A program made the position numbers and the translations under genes. From Aquabacter sp. L1I39 (GTDB lineage: Bacteria; Pseudomonadota; Alphaproteobacteria; Rhizobiales; Xanthobacteraceae): a stretch of 64,000 bases of DNA. The number at the start of each line of letters is the position of its first letter. Position 1 is the first letter of the stretch. The notes beneath the pieces were generated by a model. It searched no databases. It was not told the DNA's origin and was given only the letters and a program-made list of their open reading frames with translations. This document shows positions 28,334 through 36,113 of the stretch, piece by piece. Location of the stretch: positions 5,270,180-5,334,179 of the forward strand of contig NZ_CP072392.1 of the NCBI RefSeq assembly GCF_017742835.1, read 5' to 3'.

Positions 28334-29545
28334 ATGGAGACGCGTGCAACGGAAGGTCCGCTGGCGGGGTTGCGGGTGCTGGACATCGCCACCATCATCG
28401 CCGGCCCCATGGCCGCCACCTTGATGGCGGACTTCGGGGCGGAGGTGATCAAGCTGGAACTCCCGGGCCTCGGCGACGGCCTGCGCGGCTTTCCCCCATT
28501 CAAGGAGGGCAAGCCGCTCTGGTGGAAGGTCACCAATCGCGGCAAGCATTTTGGCACGCTGGACCTGCGCCGGCCGGAGGGTCGCGAGCTTTTCCTGCGC
28601 ATGGTGGCGCGCTGCGACGTGGTGGTTGAGAATTTCCGGCCCGGCACCTTGGAGCGATGGGGGCTGGACATCGAGACCCTCTGGCAGGCCAATCCCAGGC
28701 TCGTGATTCTGCGCGCCACCGCCTTCGGGCAGGACGGCCCCCATGCGGGCCTGCCCGGCTTTGCGCGCATCTTCGAAGCCATTGGCGGCCTCGCCGGCAT
28801 TTCCGGCCCGCCGGACCAGCCGCCTTTGCACACTGGCTATCCCATCGGCGACCCCATCGGCGCCCTGTTCGGTGCCTTCGCCATCATGGCCGCGCTCTGG
28901 CGGGTGAAGGCGTCCCCGCGGGAGAAAGGGGAGGAGATCGACCTCTCCCTCACCGAGGCCCTGCTGCGCATCATCGAGGTTCTGGCCATCGAATATGACC
29001 AGCTCGGACATGTGCGCCAGCGCAGCGGCAACCGGAACCAGTATTCGGCCCCCTCCGACGTGTATCTCACCGCGGACAAGCGCTATGTCTCGCTCGCCGG
29101 CAGCACGGAGCGCACCTTCGCCAACAATGCCCGCGCCATCGGCCGGCCCGACCTGCTGGAAGACGCCCGCTTCGCCTCCAATGCGGCGCGGGTGCGCCAT
29201 GCGGGCGAGCTCGACCGCATCTTCGGCAGTTGGATCGCCGCCCACACGCAGGAAGAGGCCGTCGGGGCCTTTCGCGCCGCCAGCGGCACCCTGGCACCCA
29301 TCTACAGCATCGACCAGATCTTCACCGACCCTCAGTTCGTCGCCCGTCACGCCATCGTGGAGGTGCCGGACGCGGATTTCGGCACCGTGCGCATGCAGGG
29401 CCTGGTGCCCCGCCTCAGGCACAATCCCGGCCGGATCCGCTGGGCCGCGAAGGACTTGGCGGCCGACAACGACTACATCTACAAGGAGCTGGTGGGGCTC
29501 GGCGAGGCCGAGATCCAGGTCCTGAAGGACAAGAACGTCATTTGA
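28334..29545 (+). CDS. CaiB/BaiF family CoA-transferase
   Basis: 403 residues, typical class III CoA-transferase. N-terminal LRVLDIATIIAGPMAATLMA with DFGAEVIKLE, then the motif GYPIGDPIGALFG with the catalytic aspartate D173, and C-terminal PIYSIDQIFTDPQFVARHAI. The enzyme moves CoA between acyl-CoA and a free acid through an aspartyl-CoA thioester; substrate unknown. Start at 28334 with GGAGG. Followed after 14 bp by the IclR gene, and divergent from an ECH-SDR-MaoC-Bug unit; activation of the same acid is likely. Confidence 0.93.
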   Translation: METRATEGPLAGLRVLDIATIIAGPMAATLMADFGAEVIKLELPGLGDGLRGFPPFKEGKPLWWKVTNRGKHFGTLDLRRPEGRELFLRMVARCDVVVENFRPGTLERWGLDIETLWQANPRLVILRATAFGQDGPHAGLPGFARIFEAIGGLAGISGPPDQPPLHTGYPIGDPIGALFGAFAIMAALWRVKASPREKGEEIDLSLTEALLRIIEVLAIEYDQLGHVRQRSGNRNQYSAPSDVYLTADKRYVSLAGSTERTFANNARAIGRPDLLEDARFASNAARVRHAGELDRIFGSWIAAHTQEEAVGAFRAASGTLAPIYSIDQIFTDPQFVARHAIVEVPDADFGTVRMQGLVPRLRHNPGRIRWAAKDLAADNDYIYKELVGLGEAEIQVLKDKNVI

Positions 29546-29559
29546 GGAAGGGCCGGCGC

Positions 29560-30426
29560 ATGAGCGCGGAGACGGCGGGCGGGCGGCGGCCCCGCAAGGG
29601 GAACGAGGACGAGGCGGCAGGCCCCGCCATCGATCCCTCCCTGTCCTCGACGCTCATTCGCGGCATCGAAGTGCTGCGCTGCTTTGGTCCCGCGGACCAG
29701 GCCTTGGGCAATGCCGAGATTTCCAGGCGCCTGGGACTCAACCGTCCCACCGTGTCACGCCTGTGCAAGACGCTCATGCACCTGGGCTATTTGCGACGCG
29801 ATGCGCGGGAGACCTACCGGCTCGCGCCCGAATTGCTCTCGCTCGCCTATCCGGTCCTGTCCGCCATGCCGTGGCGGCACGAGGTGCTGCATTCCATGCG
29901 GGCGCTGGCGGAACTGTGCAACGGCAACTGTTCCCTGGGCGTCATGTCGGGGGATTCCTTCGTCCACATCCAGACCGCCGGCAGCCCGCCCGGCTGGCCC
30001 CATGTGCCCGACATCGGCCAGACCGGCTCGCTCTATCGCTCTGCCCTCGGCTGGTGCTTGCTCTCCCTGCTGGAGGAGGAGGAGCGCCGGGCGAAGTTCG
30101 GGGAACTCGTGCGGCTTCACCCGGAGGAGTTCGCCGCCTATGGCACCAAGAGCCGCGAGGCGGTGGAGCGCTGCCATCGCGACGGCTTCTGCGTCTCCTA
30201 TGGCGACTGGCGCCCCGACCTGGTGGCGGCGGCCGCTCCGCTGGGCCGGACGGCGGACGGCCTTTACGTCGCCCTGGCCTGCGCCGTGCCGCTCTATCGC
30301 GCCGACAGCGCCTATTTCGAAACCGACCTCGGCCCACGCCTCGCCAGCGCAGCGCAGTCCATCCGCTATTCCGGCACCTTCGCCCTGCCGAGGGGGGATC
30401 GCGGTAAAAAGGATAGCGCGGACTAA
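29560..30426 (+). CDS. IclR family transcriptional regulator
   Basis: 288 residues. Winged helix at about 22-85 (STLIRGIEVLRCF, LGNAEISRRLGLNRPTVSRL CKTL region, LGYLRRD), then the IclR effector domain with CNGNCSLGVMSGD and SYGDWRPDLVAAAAPLG. GAGGAAG lies upstream of the ATG at 29560. Co-directional with CaiB and probably controls the divergent CoA locus. Its TAA and the TAG of the convergent XRE gene are interleaved within four bases. Confidence 0.92.
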   Translation: MSAETAGGRRPRKGNEDEAAGPAIDPSLSSTLIRGIEVLRCFGPADQALGNAEISRRLGLNRPTVSRLCKTLMHLGYLRRDARETYRLAPELLSLAYPVLSAMPWRHEVLHSMRALAELCNGNCSLGVMSGDSFVHIQTAGSPPGWPHVPDIGQTGSLYRSALGWCLLSLLEEEERRAKFGELVRLHPEEFAAYGTKSREAVERCHRDGFCVSYGDWRPDLVAAAAPLGRTADGLYVALACAVPLYRADSAYFETDLGPRLASAAQSIRYSGTFALPRGDRGKKDSAD

Positions 30427-30812
30427 GGGCTTGAAGCCTTTTCTGGGCGCACCGCCACGGCGCGGGTGGCCTCGCTCACATTCGCCTGAAACCGCCGGAG
30501 TGCAAGCAGCGCTTCGGTCTGTACGACGATACTCTCCAAATCTTCCGGCGGCAGTTGTCGGGCTGCGAGAAGAAGCCGCTCCGGAAGGAGATTTTCAGAT
30601 CGCGCCTCCAGTTGATCGAATCCCAGAAGCTCATTGGGGGACGACCCCAGGGCCTCGGCGATCTTCAGCAGCGTCAGCATGTCCGGCTCTCGCGCGCCAG
30701 ACGCGTAATGGGCATACCGACGCTCGTTGATGCCGACCGCTCGCGCAATATCGGCATTCGAACGCCCAAGGGCTCTTGCCCGAGCCTGAATGTTTTTAGC
30801 GAACACATCCAT
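30423..30812 (-). CDS. XRE family transcriptional regulator
   Basis: 129 residues. HTH at about 6-60: MDVFAKNIQARARALGRSN, ADIARAVGINERRYAHYASG, AREPDMLTLLKIAEAL; a C-terminal helical part without catalytic residues follows. Start: ATG 30812 fits the domain; an ATG at 30830 would place the palindrome GGAACA-TTT-TGTTCC inside the coding region. Neither has a Shine-Dalgarno site. The palindrome and a second copy upstream suggest autoregulation. Convergent with IclR, with interleaved stop codons. Local GC is lower than in neighbouring operons. Confidence 0.85.
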   Translation of the reverse strand: MDVFAKNIQARARALGRSNADIARAVGINERRYAHYASGAREPDMLTLLKIAEALGSSPNELLGFDQLEARSENLLPERLLLAARQLPPEDLESIVVQTEALLALRRFQANVSEATRAVAVRPEKASSP

Positions 30813-30813
30813 C

Positions 30814-30863
30814 GGAACATTTTGTTCCATAAGCCACTCGCGTCGCTAGGCACATTTTGTTCC
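30814..30863 (-). promoter_or_regulatory. Two operator-like repeats in front of the XRE gene
   Basis: GGAACATTTTGTTCC at 30814-30828 is a perfect palindrome (six-base arms). GGCACATTTTGTTCC at 30849-30863 matches it at 14 of 15 positions, and both are followed by ATAA. Spacing is 35 bp. Position directly at the start of the regulator gene fits an autoregulated operator pair. Confidence 0.65.
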
Positions 30864-30906
30864 ATAATGACTGTCCATTTCATGCCGAGGAAAAAGACCC
30901 TTCACG

Positions 30907-31110
30907 TCATGGCAATGCGGCAACCCCTGATGCGAACAAATACGACACCCAAGAGAGAAGAAGCAGAAATCCGCCGATAATCAACGCAAAAACAACAACG
31001 ATCAGATCCGTGAACTGCAGGCTCGCCGGCGGCACCGCCCGCCTGGATACCCCTCTTAGCCTCACCATTCCCGCACACCCCAATCTACCTGAGGTTGATA
31101 TTAAGTCCAT
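30907..31110 (-). CDS. Putative small membrane protein (67 aa)
   Basis: MDLISTSGRLGCAGMVRL is followed by a short polar stretch and one strongly hydrophobic segment of about 25 residues (DLIVVVFALIIGGFLLLLSW) near residues 34-60. ATG at 31110 has an AGG six bases upstream. Oriented toward the XRE regulator, 44 bp before its operator repeats. No homology recognised; it overlaps a longer open frame on the other strand, so it could be spurious. Confidence 0.35.
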   Translation of the reverse strand: MDLISTSGRLGCAGMVRLRGVSRRAVPPASLQFTDLIVVVFALIIGGFLLLLSWVSYLFASGVAALP

Positions 31111-31165
31111 TTTGGACCTATCTCAAGCTCTGTATTTCTGCGGCTGCGAGCGAGCATTGGCGGTG

Positions 31166-31372
31166 ATGGAAGACAGGCGGAGGCGCGGGGTGACCAAAGA
31201 ACCAGCCCAACCCAACCGGAAGGGATGCTTCGGCGCTGAGCGATTTTTATATCTGACCGGCGCGATGGTCGGTGCCAGCGGAATGCTGGCCTTCTTTTAC
31301 CTTGCAGTAACAAGAGGCTTTGGCATCAGCCTTGTTCATCTCGACTTCTGGTGGGGCTCACTGGGGCGATGA
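31166..31372 (+). CDS. Putative small membrane protein (68 aa)
   Basis: Begins MEDRRRRGVTKEPAQPNRKG, then one hydrophobic segment (FLYLTGAMVGASGMLAFFYL) and an aromatic C-terminus. The frame is open from 30857, but the part before 31166 is low in coding character. Ribosome site weak. Divergent from the other small membrane frame, 55 bp away. No family recognised. Confidence 0.35.
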   Translation: MEDRRRRGVTKEPAQPNRKGCFGAERFLYLTGAMVGASGMLAFFYLAVTRGFGISLVHLDFWWGSLGR

Positions 31373-31398
31373 CGTGACACCGCGCCCCGAGACCACCT

Positions 31399-31415
31399 GC
31401 CTTCGATTCGAAGGC
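31399..31415. other. 17-bp perfect palindrome
   Basis: GCCTTCGA-T-TCGAAGGC between the small membrane frame and dsbD. It may terminate the former or be an operator for the latter; no T-run follows. Confidence 0.5.
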
Positions 31416-31468
31416 GACGAGAGTGTTGTTAGACCTGCTCACGGCCATGTTATCGCCGTCCCTCACCC

Positions 31469-31485
31469 CTTAAGCCTGACTTAAG
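31469..31485 (+). promoter_or_regulatory. CTTAAG-N5-CTTAAG box upstream of dsbD
   Basis: Two CTTAAG hexamers with starts exactly 11 bp apart (one helical turn), 44 bp before the dsbD ATG. The arrangement equals the tandem half-site published for the OmpR-family regulator PmrA/BasR; which response regulator acts here is unknown, and none is encoded next to it. Confidence 0.5.
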
Positions 31486-31529
31486 CTGGCGGGACGACCG
31501 CTGCCCCACGCAACGAGGGAGCAGCGATC

Positions 31530-33359
31530 ATGGGTCTGCCGCGTGCCATTCGGCCAACATCGGGAGGTTCCGTCCTTCTGGGCCTTCTTCTCCTGCTGGC
31601 CGTGTTCGCGACCTCACCCGCCGCCGCCAGCGGAGTGAAGGGCCTTGCGGCATTCTCGGCGCCAAAGACGGCAGAGCCGCCTTTCTCGGTGCGGGTGGAG
31701 CGCTCGGAGGACACGGGGCTGGCCCTCACCTGGTCCGTCGCGCCGGGCACCTATCTCTATCGCGACCATCTGGAGGCATGGCTCGACGGGCGAAAGCTGC
31801 CGCTCGACCTTCCCGCCGGGGAGATGAAGGACGATCCGCTTTTCGGCCGCGTGGAAGTCTACCCTCACACCTTCACCGGGCGACTTGCCGCGGTGCCCGC
31901 GCACGGCCGATTGAACCTGGGCTTCCAGGGCTGCTCGCAGGAGGGCATCTGTTTTCCGCCGGAGGCGCGGACGGTGGCGCTGGACACGCTGACCGTCAGC
32001 TCGGCCGCTCCGACGGCCGTCGCGGGCCCAGTTGTGGACCTGCCTGATCCGCCGGCCTCCATCGGGCCGGCCGCGGCCGATGGGACAGGGGGCGACCCGG
32101 CACCCCTGTTCGCCGACGGATTCGCCTGGACCATGCTCGCCTTCTTCGGCTTCGGCCTGCTGCTCTCGGTGACGCCGTGCGTCTTCCCGATGGTGCCCAT
32201 CCTGGCGGGCATGCTGGTGGGGAGGGGTGGCACCCTCTCACCCCGGCGCGGTCTCGCCCTGACCGGCGTCTATGTCCTGGCCATGGCGACCGCTTATGGC
32301 CTCGTGGGGGCGGTGGCCGGGTGGAGCGGGGCCAACCTCCAGGCGGCCCTCCAGACGCCGCTGGTGTTGGGGCTGGGAGCCGCCATGTTCGTGGCCCTCG
32401 CCTTGTCCATGTTCGGCCTCTTCGAGCTGGCGCTCCCTGCCGGCCTCGGCGCGCGCCTTGCCGGCCGCTCGGGGCGCAGCAGCTTCGGTGGCGCGGCGCT
32501 GCTCGGCTTCGGCTCGGCCCTCATCGTCGGCCCCTGCGTCACCCCGCCTTTGGCTGGCGCCATGCTGTATGCCGCTGCCACGGGTGATGTGCTGACGGGC
32601 GCGGCGGCCCTGTTCATGCTGGGGCTCGGCATGGGCCTGCCGCTGCTGCTGGTGGGGGCGTTCGGACCGGCGCTCCTGCCGAAGGCCGGCCCGTGGCTGG
32701 CGCGGGCGAAACAGGTCTTCGGGCTGGTTTTCCTGGCTGTCGCGGTGATGCTCGCGGGCCGCCTCCTGCCACCGGCAGCCACCCTCGCGCTGCTGGGCGT
32801 GCTGCTGATCGCCGGTGCGGTGATGCTGGGTGGAACCGACCCCCTGACCGAAGCCAGCGGGACACTCTCCCGCCTCGCACGCGGCGCGGGGCTGGCTGCG
32901 ATCATCTATGGCGCCACTCTCATCATCGGCGCCGCCGCCGGGTCAGAGGATCCGCTGCGCCCCCTCGCCTTCCTGCGCCCGATGGATGCGGTGGCGAGCG
33001 CGCCGGCGACCACAAGGGTCACGACCCTCGCGGATTTCGAAAGGGCCCTGGCCCGTGCCCGGCAGGACGGTCCTGTGCTCGTGGACTTCACCGCCGACTG
33101 GTGCACGATCTGCAAGGCCAACGCCGCCGTCATGGCCACGCCGGGCCTCGCCCATCGCCTCGCGCGCCTGCCGCGCATCTCGGCGGATGTGACCACCACG
33201 GATGCGGCTGCACGCGCCCTGATGCAGCGCTTCGCCGTCATCGGCCCGCCCACACTGTTCGTGATGGACAAAGACGGCCGCGAAGTGCCCGGCACGCGCA
33301 TTGTCGGGCCGGTCACGGCCGACGACATGGCCCGCCGGCTCGATGCCGCCGGCACCTGA
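31530..33359 (+). CDS. dsbD: Thiol:disulfide interchange protein DsbD
   Basis: 609 residues with all three parts of DsbD. Signal peptide to about 33; periplasmic alpha domain with redox pair C135/C141 in GCSQEGICFPP; a membrane domain of eight or so helices with the conserved cysteines C217 (SVTPCVFPM) and C336 (VGPCVTPP); C-terminal thioredoxin-like gamma domain with C525-T-I-C528 in TADWCTICK. It carries electrons from cytoplasmic thioredoxin to periplasmic thiol proteins. GGGAG upstream of the ATG. Followed after 28 bp by a DsbA-like gene, an arrangement like the copper-linked ScsB/ScsC pair. Confidence 0.93.
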   Translation: MGLPRAIRPTSGGSVLLGLLLLLAVFATSPAAASGVKGLAAFSAPKTAEPPFSVRVERSEDTGLALTWSVAPGTYLYRDHLEAWLDGRKLPLDLPAGEMKDDPLFGRVEVYPHTFTGRLAAVPAHGRLNLGFQGCSQEGICFPPEARTVALDTLTVSSAAPTAVAGPVVDLPDPPASIGPAAADGTGGDPAPLFADGFAWTMLAFFGFGLLLSVTPCVFPMVPILAGMLVGRGGTLSPRRGLALTGVYVLAMATAYGLVGAVAGWSGANLQAALQTPLVLGLGAAMFVALALSMFGLFELALPAGLGARLAGRSGRSSFGGAALLGFGSALIVGPCVTPPLAGAMLYAAATGDVLTGAAALFMLGLGMGLPLLLVGAFGPALLPKAGPWLARAKQVFGLVFLAVAVMLAGRLLPPAATLALLGVLLIAGAVMLGGTDPLTEASGTLSRLARGAGLAAIIYGATLIIGAAAGSEDPLRPLAFLRPMDAVASAPATTRVTTLADFERALARARQDGPVLVDFTADWCTICKANAAVMATPGLAHRLARLPRISADVTTTDAAARALMQRFAVIGPPTLFVMDKDGREVPGTRIVGPVTADDMARRLDAAGT

Positions 33360-33387
33360 CACTCACCCCCAGACGCAAGGAGCTTCC

Positions 33388-34002
33388 ATGCACCGTCGCC
33401 AATTGCTCGCGCTCGCCGCGGGCCTGTCTTTCGCCGGGGCATGCCGCCCGTCCTTCGCTCAGGCGATCGATGAGGACGCCATCCTGCGGGATCCCGAGGC
33501 ACCCATGGGGGGCAATCCGAAGGGTGACGTGACCGTGGTCGCGTTCCTCGACTACAACTGCCCCTATTGCAAGAAATCCGCCCCCGACCTTGCCCGCGCC
33601 GTCAGGGACGATGGCCACATCCGCCTCGTCTACAAGGATTGGCCGATCCTCTCCGAGGCCTCGGTCTATGGCGCGCAGATCGCCCTCGCCGCCAAGTATC
33701 AGGGCGCCTACGAGAAGGTGCATGCGGCGCTCATGGCCATTCCCGGCCGGGGCATCACCCAGGAGCGCATGCTCAAGGCGATCCAGGCGTCCGGCGTCGA
33801 TCTCAAGCGGCTGGACGCCGAGCTTCAGGCCCATGCCGCCGACATCACCGCTCTTCTGCGGCGCAACCTGGCCCAGGCGGAATCCCTCGGGCTGCGGGGC
33901 ACGCCCACTTATCTGATCGGCCCCTTCAAGACTCCCACCCTGGACTATGCGCAGTTCAGGGAGGCGTTCGCCGACGCGCGCGCGCGGCAAGCAGACAAGT
34001 GA
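33388..34002 (+). CDS. DsbA family thiol oxidoreductase, exported
   Basis: 204 residues. Signal MHRRQLLALAAGLSFAGACR to AQA; the thioredoxin fold has C58-P-Y-C61 in YNCPYCKKS and the cis-proline loop LRGTPTYLIG. A SEASVYGAQIALAAKYQGAY helix insertion is typical of DsbA-like/ScsC/BdbD proteins. AAGGAG precedes the ATG. Probable partner of the DsbD just upstream, which would keep its CPYC reduced so that it works as an isomerase or reductase rather than an oxidase; this is inference from the pairing. Confidence 0.92.
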   Translation: MHRRQLLALAAGLSFAGACRPSFAQAIDEDAILRDPEAPMGGNPKGDVTVVAFLDYNCPYCKKSAPDLARAVRDDGHIRLVYKDWPILSEASVYGAQIALAAKYQGAYEKVHAALMAIPGRGITQERMLKAIQASGVDLKRLDAELQAHAADITALLRRNLAQAESLGLRGTPTYLIGPFKTPTLDYAQFREAFADARARQADK

Positions 34003-34088
34003 GGGGCACCTCATTTCCGTGACCAAGCCGGCCGTGTTTCGCAGGAACAAAGCCACCGCCACGGCCTTGATAGGAGATACCCAAAGGG

Positions 34089-34676
34089 ATGCCTTTCCGG
34101 CGGCACGTGCGGCTCATGCCGGTGCCACCGGCCCCAGGACAGATCGGGGAGGAGATGGAGGACGTCGGCCTGGCACTGGACCCCCATGATATCGACAGCG
34201 TGCTGCGGCTCGCCGTGGCCGTCGCGGTGGGCATGGCCGTGGGTCTCAATCGGGATCTCAAGGGCAAGCCGACCGGCATCCGAACGCTAGGCCTTGTGTG
34301 CCTCGGCGCGGCGCTCGTGGCAGTGGTCAGCTTCCGGGTGGATGGCATATTGGGGCATCCCGACGCCACCAGCCGCGTGCTCCAGGGCGTCATACAGGGC
34401 GTGATGACGGGTATCGGCTTCCTTGGCGCCGGCGTGGTGCTGGTGGATCGGGTCGAGATGCGGATCCAGGGCCTCACCACGGCAGCAACCGTCTGGGTGA
34501 CCGCTGCCCTGGGAATTGCCTGTGCACTGGCCTCCTGGACGCTCATACTTGCCGGGGTCGGCCTTGCTCTCTTCCTCCTGGTCCTGGCGCATCCTCTGGA
34601 GCGCTGGCTGGAGGCTCGCAGCGGGGATCGGAAGGAGGAGGCGCCGCCGCGCCTCCCCTCCCGCTCGGTGCGGTGA
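34089..34676 (+). CDS. MgtC/SapB family membrane protein
   Basis: Up to 195 residues. Membrane segments begin at about 39 (VLRLAVAVAVGMAVGLNRDL), with the family motifs GLNRDLKGKPTGIRTLGLVCLG, TGIGFLGAGVVL and TTAATVWVTAALGIACA. The soluble C-terminal domain found in MgtC proper is absent, as in most short MgtC-like proteins. Role unclear; relatives are linked to growth in low magnesium and acid. Start uncertain: 34089 has an AAGGG close by, while 34155 (MEDVGLALD) is the alternative but is directly abutted by GGGGAGGAG. Confidence 0.85.
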   Translation: MPFRRHVRLMPVPPAPGQIGEEMEDVGLALDPHDIDSVLRLAVAVAVGMAVGLNRDLKGKPTGIRTLGLVCLGAALVAVVSFRVDGILGHPDATSRVLQGVIQGVMTGIGFLGAGVVLVDRVEMRIQGLTTAATVWVTAALGIACALASWTLILAGVGLALFLLVLAHPLERWLEARSGDRKEEAPPRLPSRSVR

Positions 34677-34735
34677 GCGGGCGGAGGAACGGACGGCGCG
34701 TTTCGCCGAAAGCAAGAGAATGGGAGCCCACGCTC

Positions 34736-34942
34736 ATGGACGACGACATCATCGCCCTCATGACCACAGCGCTCGCCACCCCCGATCCCGGTCAGCGGCT
34801 CGACACCGGCCTCGCCCAGCAGCGCGCAGCGGCCCTGCTCGCCGCGCTGAGGTCGGCCGGCTATGACGTGGTGCGTCGGGACGGCGCCGGAGAGCCGCAG
34901 GCGCTCCTGCCCGAGGAGTTGAACGCCTCCAACGACGGGTGA
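34736..34942 (+). CDS. Small hypothetical protein (68 aa)
   Basis: Acidic soluble protein MDDDIIALMTTALATPDPG... with a helix QQRAAALLAALRSAGYDVVRR and a C-terminal LLPEELN. GGGAG lies ten bases before the ATG. It follows the MgtC-like gene in the same direction and converges with the VIT1/CCC1 gene, 6 bp apart. No family recognised. Confidence 0.6.
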   Translation: MDDDIIALMTTALATPDPGQRLDTGLAQQRAAALLAALRSAGYDVVRRDGAGEPQALLPEELNASNDG

Positions 34943-34948
34943 CCCAAA

Positions 34949-35617
34949 TCAGGACAGCAGCCGGCCCATGATCACGCCCGCAATGGCGGCTGAGGCAGCG
35001 ATGGCCAGGGTTTCCAGCGTGGCGCGAAACAGCGGCCGCTTGGCCACCAGGCCCCGCCCGATGCCCAGCGCCACCAGGAGCACGGTGGTGAGGACAAGGC
35101 TCACCACGCGTGCGCTTTCCATGGGAAGGAAAGCGAAGGGCAGCACCGGGGTGAAGCCGGCGAAGAGGTCCGACACGAACATCCAGGCCGCATGGGAAGT
35201 GGGGCTGGCTCCGTCCTCGGCCTCCGCCAGCTCCGCCCGCAGATTGATGGCCGCCCGGGGCGCGCGGACAAGCGCGGCCGAAACCGCTTCCACATCCGTC
35301 GCGTCCATGCCCCCGGCCGCAAGCGCGGCCGCAATGGCCCCCGCCTCGCGGGCGGCCGCCTCCGGCGACACCGGAGCATCGCGCCGGGCGCGCCGGGCAT
35401 CGCGCACCGATTCCGCATCCAGATAGCTGCCCGCCATCATGGAAACGGCGGCTGCCGCGGCCCCCGTGGCACCCGCGATGAGGACGGTGCGCGGGTCGCT
35501 GGTGGTCATGGCGACGCCGAAGACCAGGCCGAAGATGGAGACCGTGCCGTCCTCCATCCCGAAGACCACATCGCCGATGGAGGCCTTCAGAGAGGCTTTC
35601 AACCGCGCAAGACCCAT
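34949..35617 (-). CDS. VIT1/CCC1 family transporter-like protein
   Basis: 222 residues. N-terminal GDVVFGMEDGTVSIFGLVFGVA with TM1, then SYLDAESVRDARR, a cytoplasmic stretch, and three C-terminal membrane helices (from about 148: PVLPFAFLP, VSLVLTTVLLVALGIG, LAIAASAAIAGVIMG). This is the pattern of vacuolar iron/manganese transporter relatives; iron or manganese export is plausible but unproven. The metal-binding glutamates typical of plant VIT1 are only partly evident in the loop. Confidence 0.85.
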   Translation of the reverse strand: MGLARLKASLKASIGDVVFGMEDGTVSIFGLVFGVAMTTSDPRTVLIAGATGAAAAAVSMMAGSYLDAESVRDARRARRDAPVSPEAAAREAGAIAAALAAGGMDATDVEAVSAALVRAPRAAINLRAELAEAEDGASPTSHAAWMFVSDLFAGFTPVLPFAFLPMESARVVSLVLTTVLLVALGIGRGLVAKRPLFRATLETLAIAASAAIAGVIMGRLLS

Positions 35618-36113
35618 GAGGCGCCACCCCGCGAGCGCCGCCCGGCCCTCTGGCCCGGCCCCTGAGCCCCCGCCGCGTCAGCATAGAAGAGGCGCAACAT
35701 ATCGGAAGCGCCGCGCCTGCAAGGTCAGCAAGCTGCGCGAAAAAGTCGAGGGGCGCGCGTCCCCGCACGAGGGAACAATCCGCCGCCTCGCGCGTTCAAG
35801 GCGCGGTCGGTTCCGGCCTGGGGGATAGGATGACGCTTTCTCGGCGCAGCCGCACAACGTTACCGTGTGGGGAGCGAGCACGAAGGCCGCAGGTTCTGGC
35901 TCAGCATGGCAGGCCGGATTTAAACGGCGTCGCATGGCTTTGGTTCCACGCATCCGGCCCTGGCCCGCGCGGCCGCTGCCGCCCGGGGAGCCCTTCCCCC
36001 ATGCTTCCCGATTCCGCACAAGGGCAACACGCCACCTCGCCCCTCCTTCCGGCCCGGCAGCCTATCGCCTCCCCACGCGAACTCCCCCATAGTGCGCTTC
36101 GGATCGAACCTCG
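35618..36113. other. 496-bp intergenic region
   Basis: Between the VIT1/CCC1 gene and the sensor kinase, divergent. It probably holds both promoters. No hairpin or small gene was recognised with confidence; several short frames lack ribosome sites. Confidence 0.55.

Noticed and set aside
28334..29545. Apparent loss of the catalytic aspartate of the CaiB protein in the LPGFARIFEA segment
   Set aside because: The catalytic aspartate of this family lies in the later GD-x-x-G motif, which is present as IGDPIGALFG (D173).
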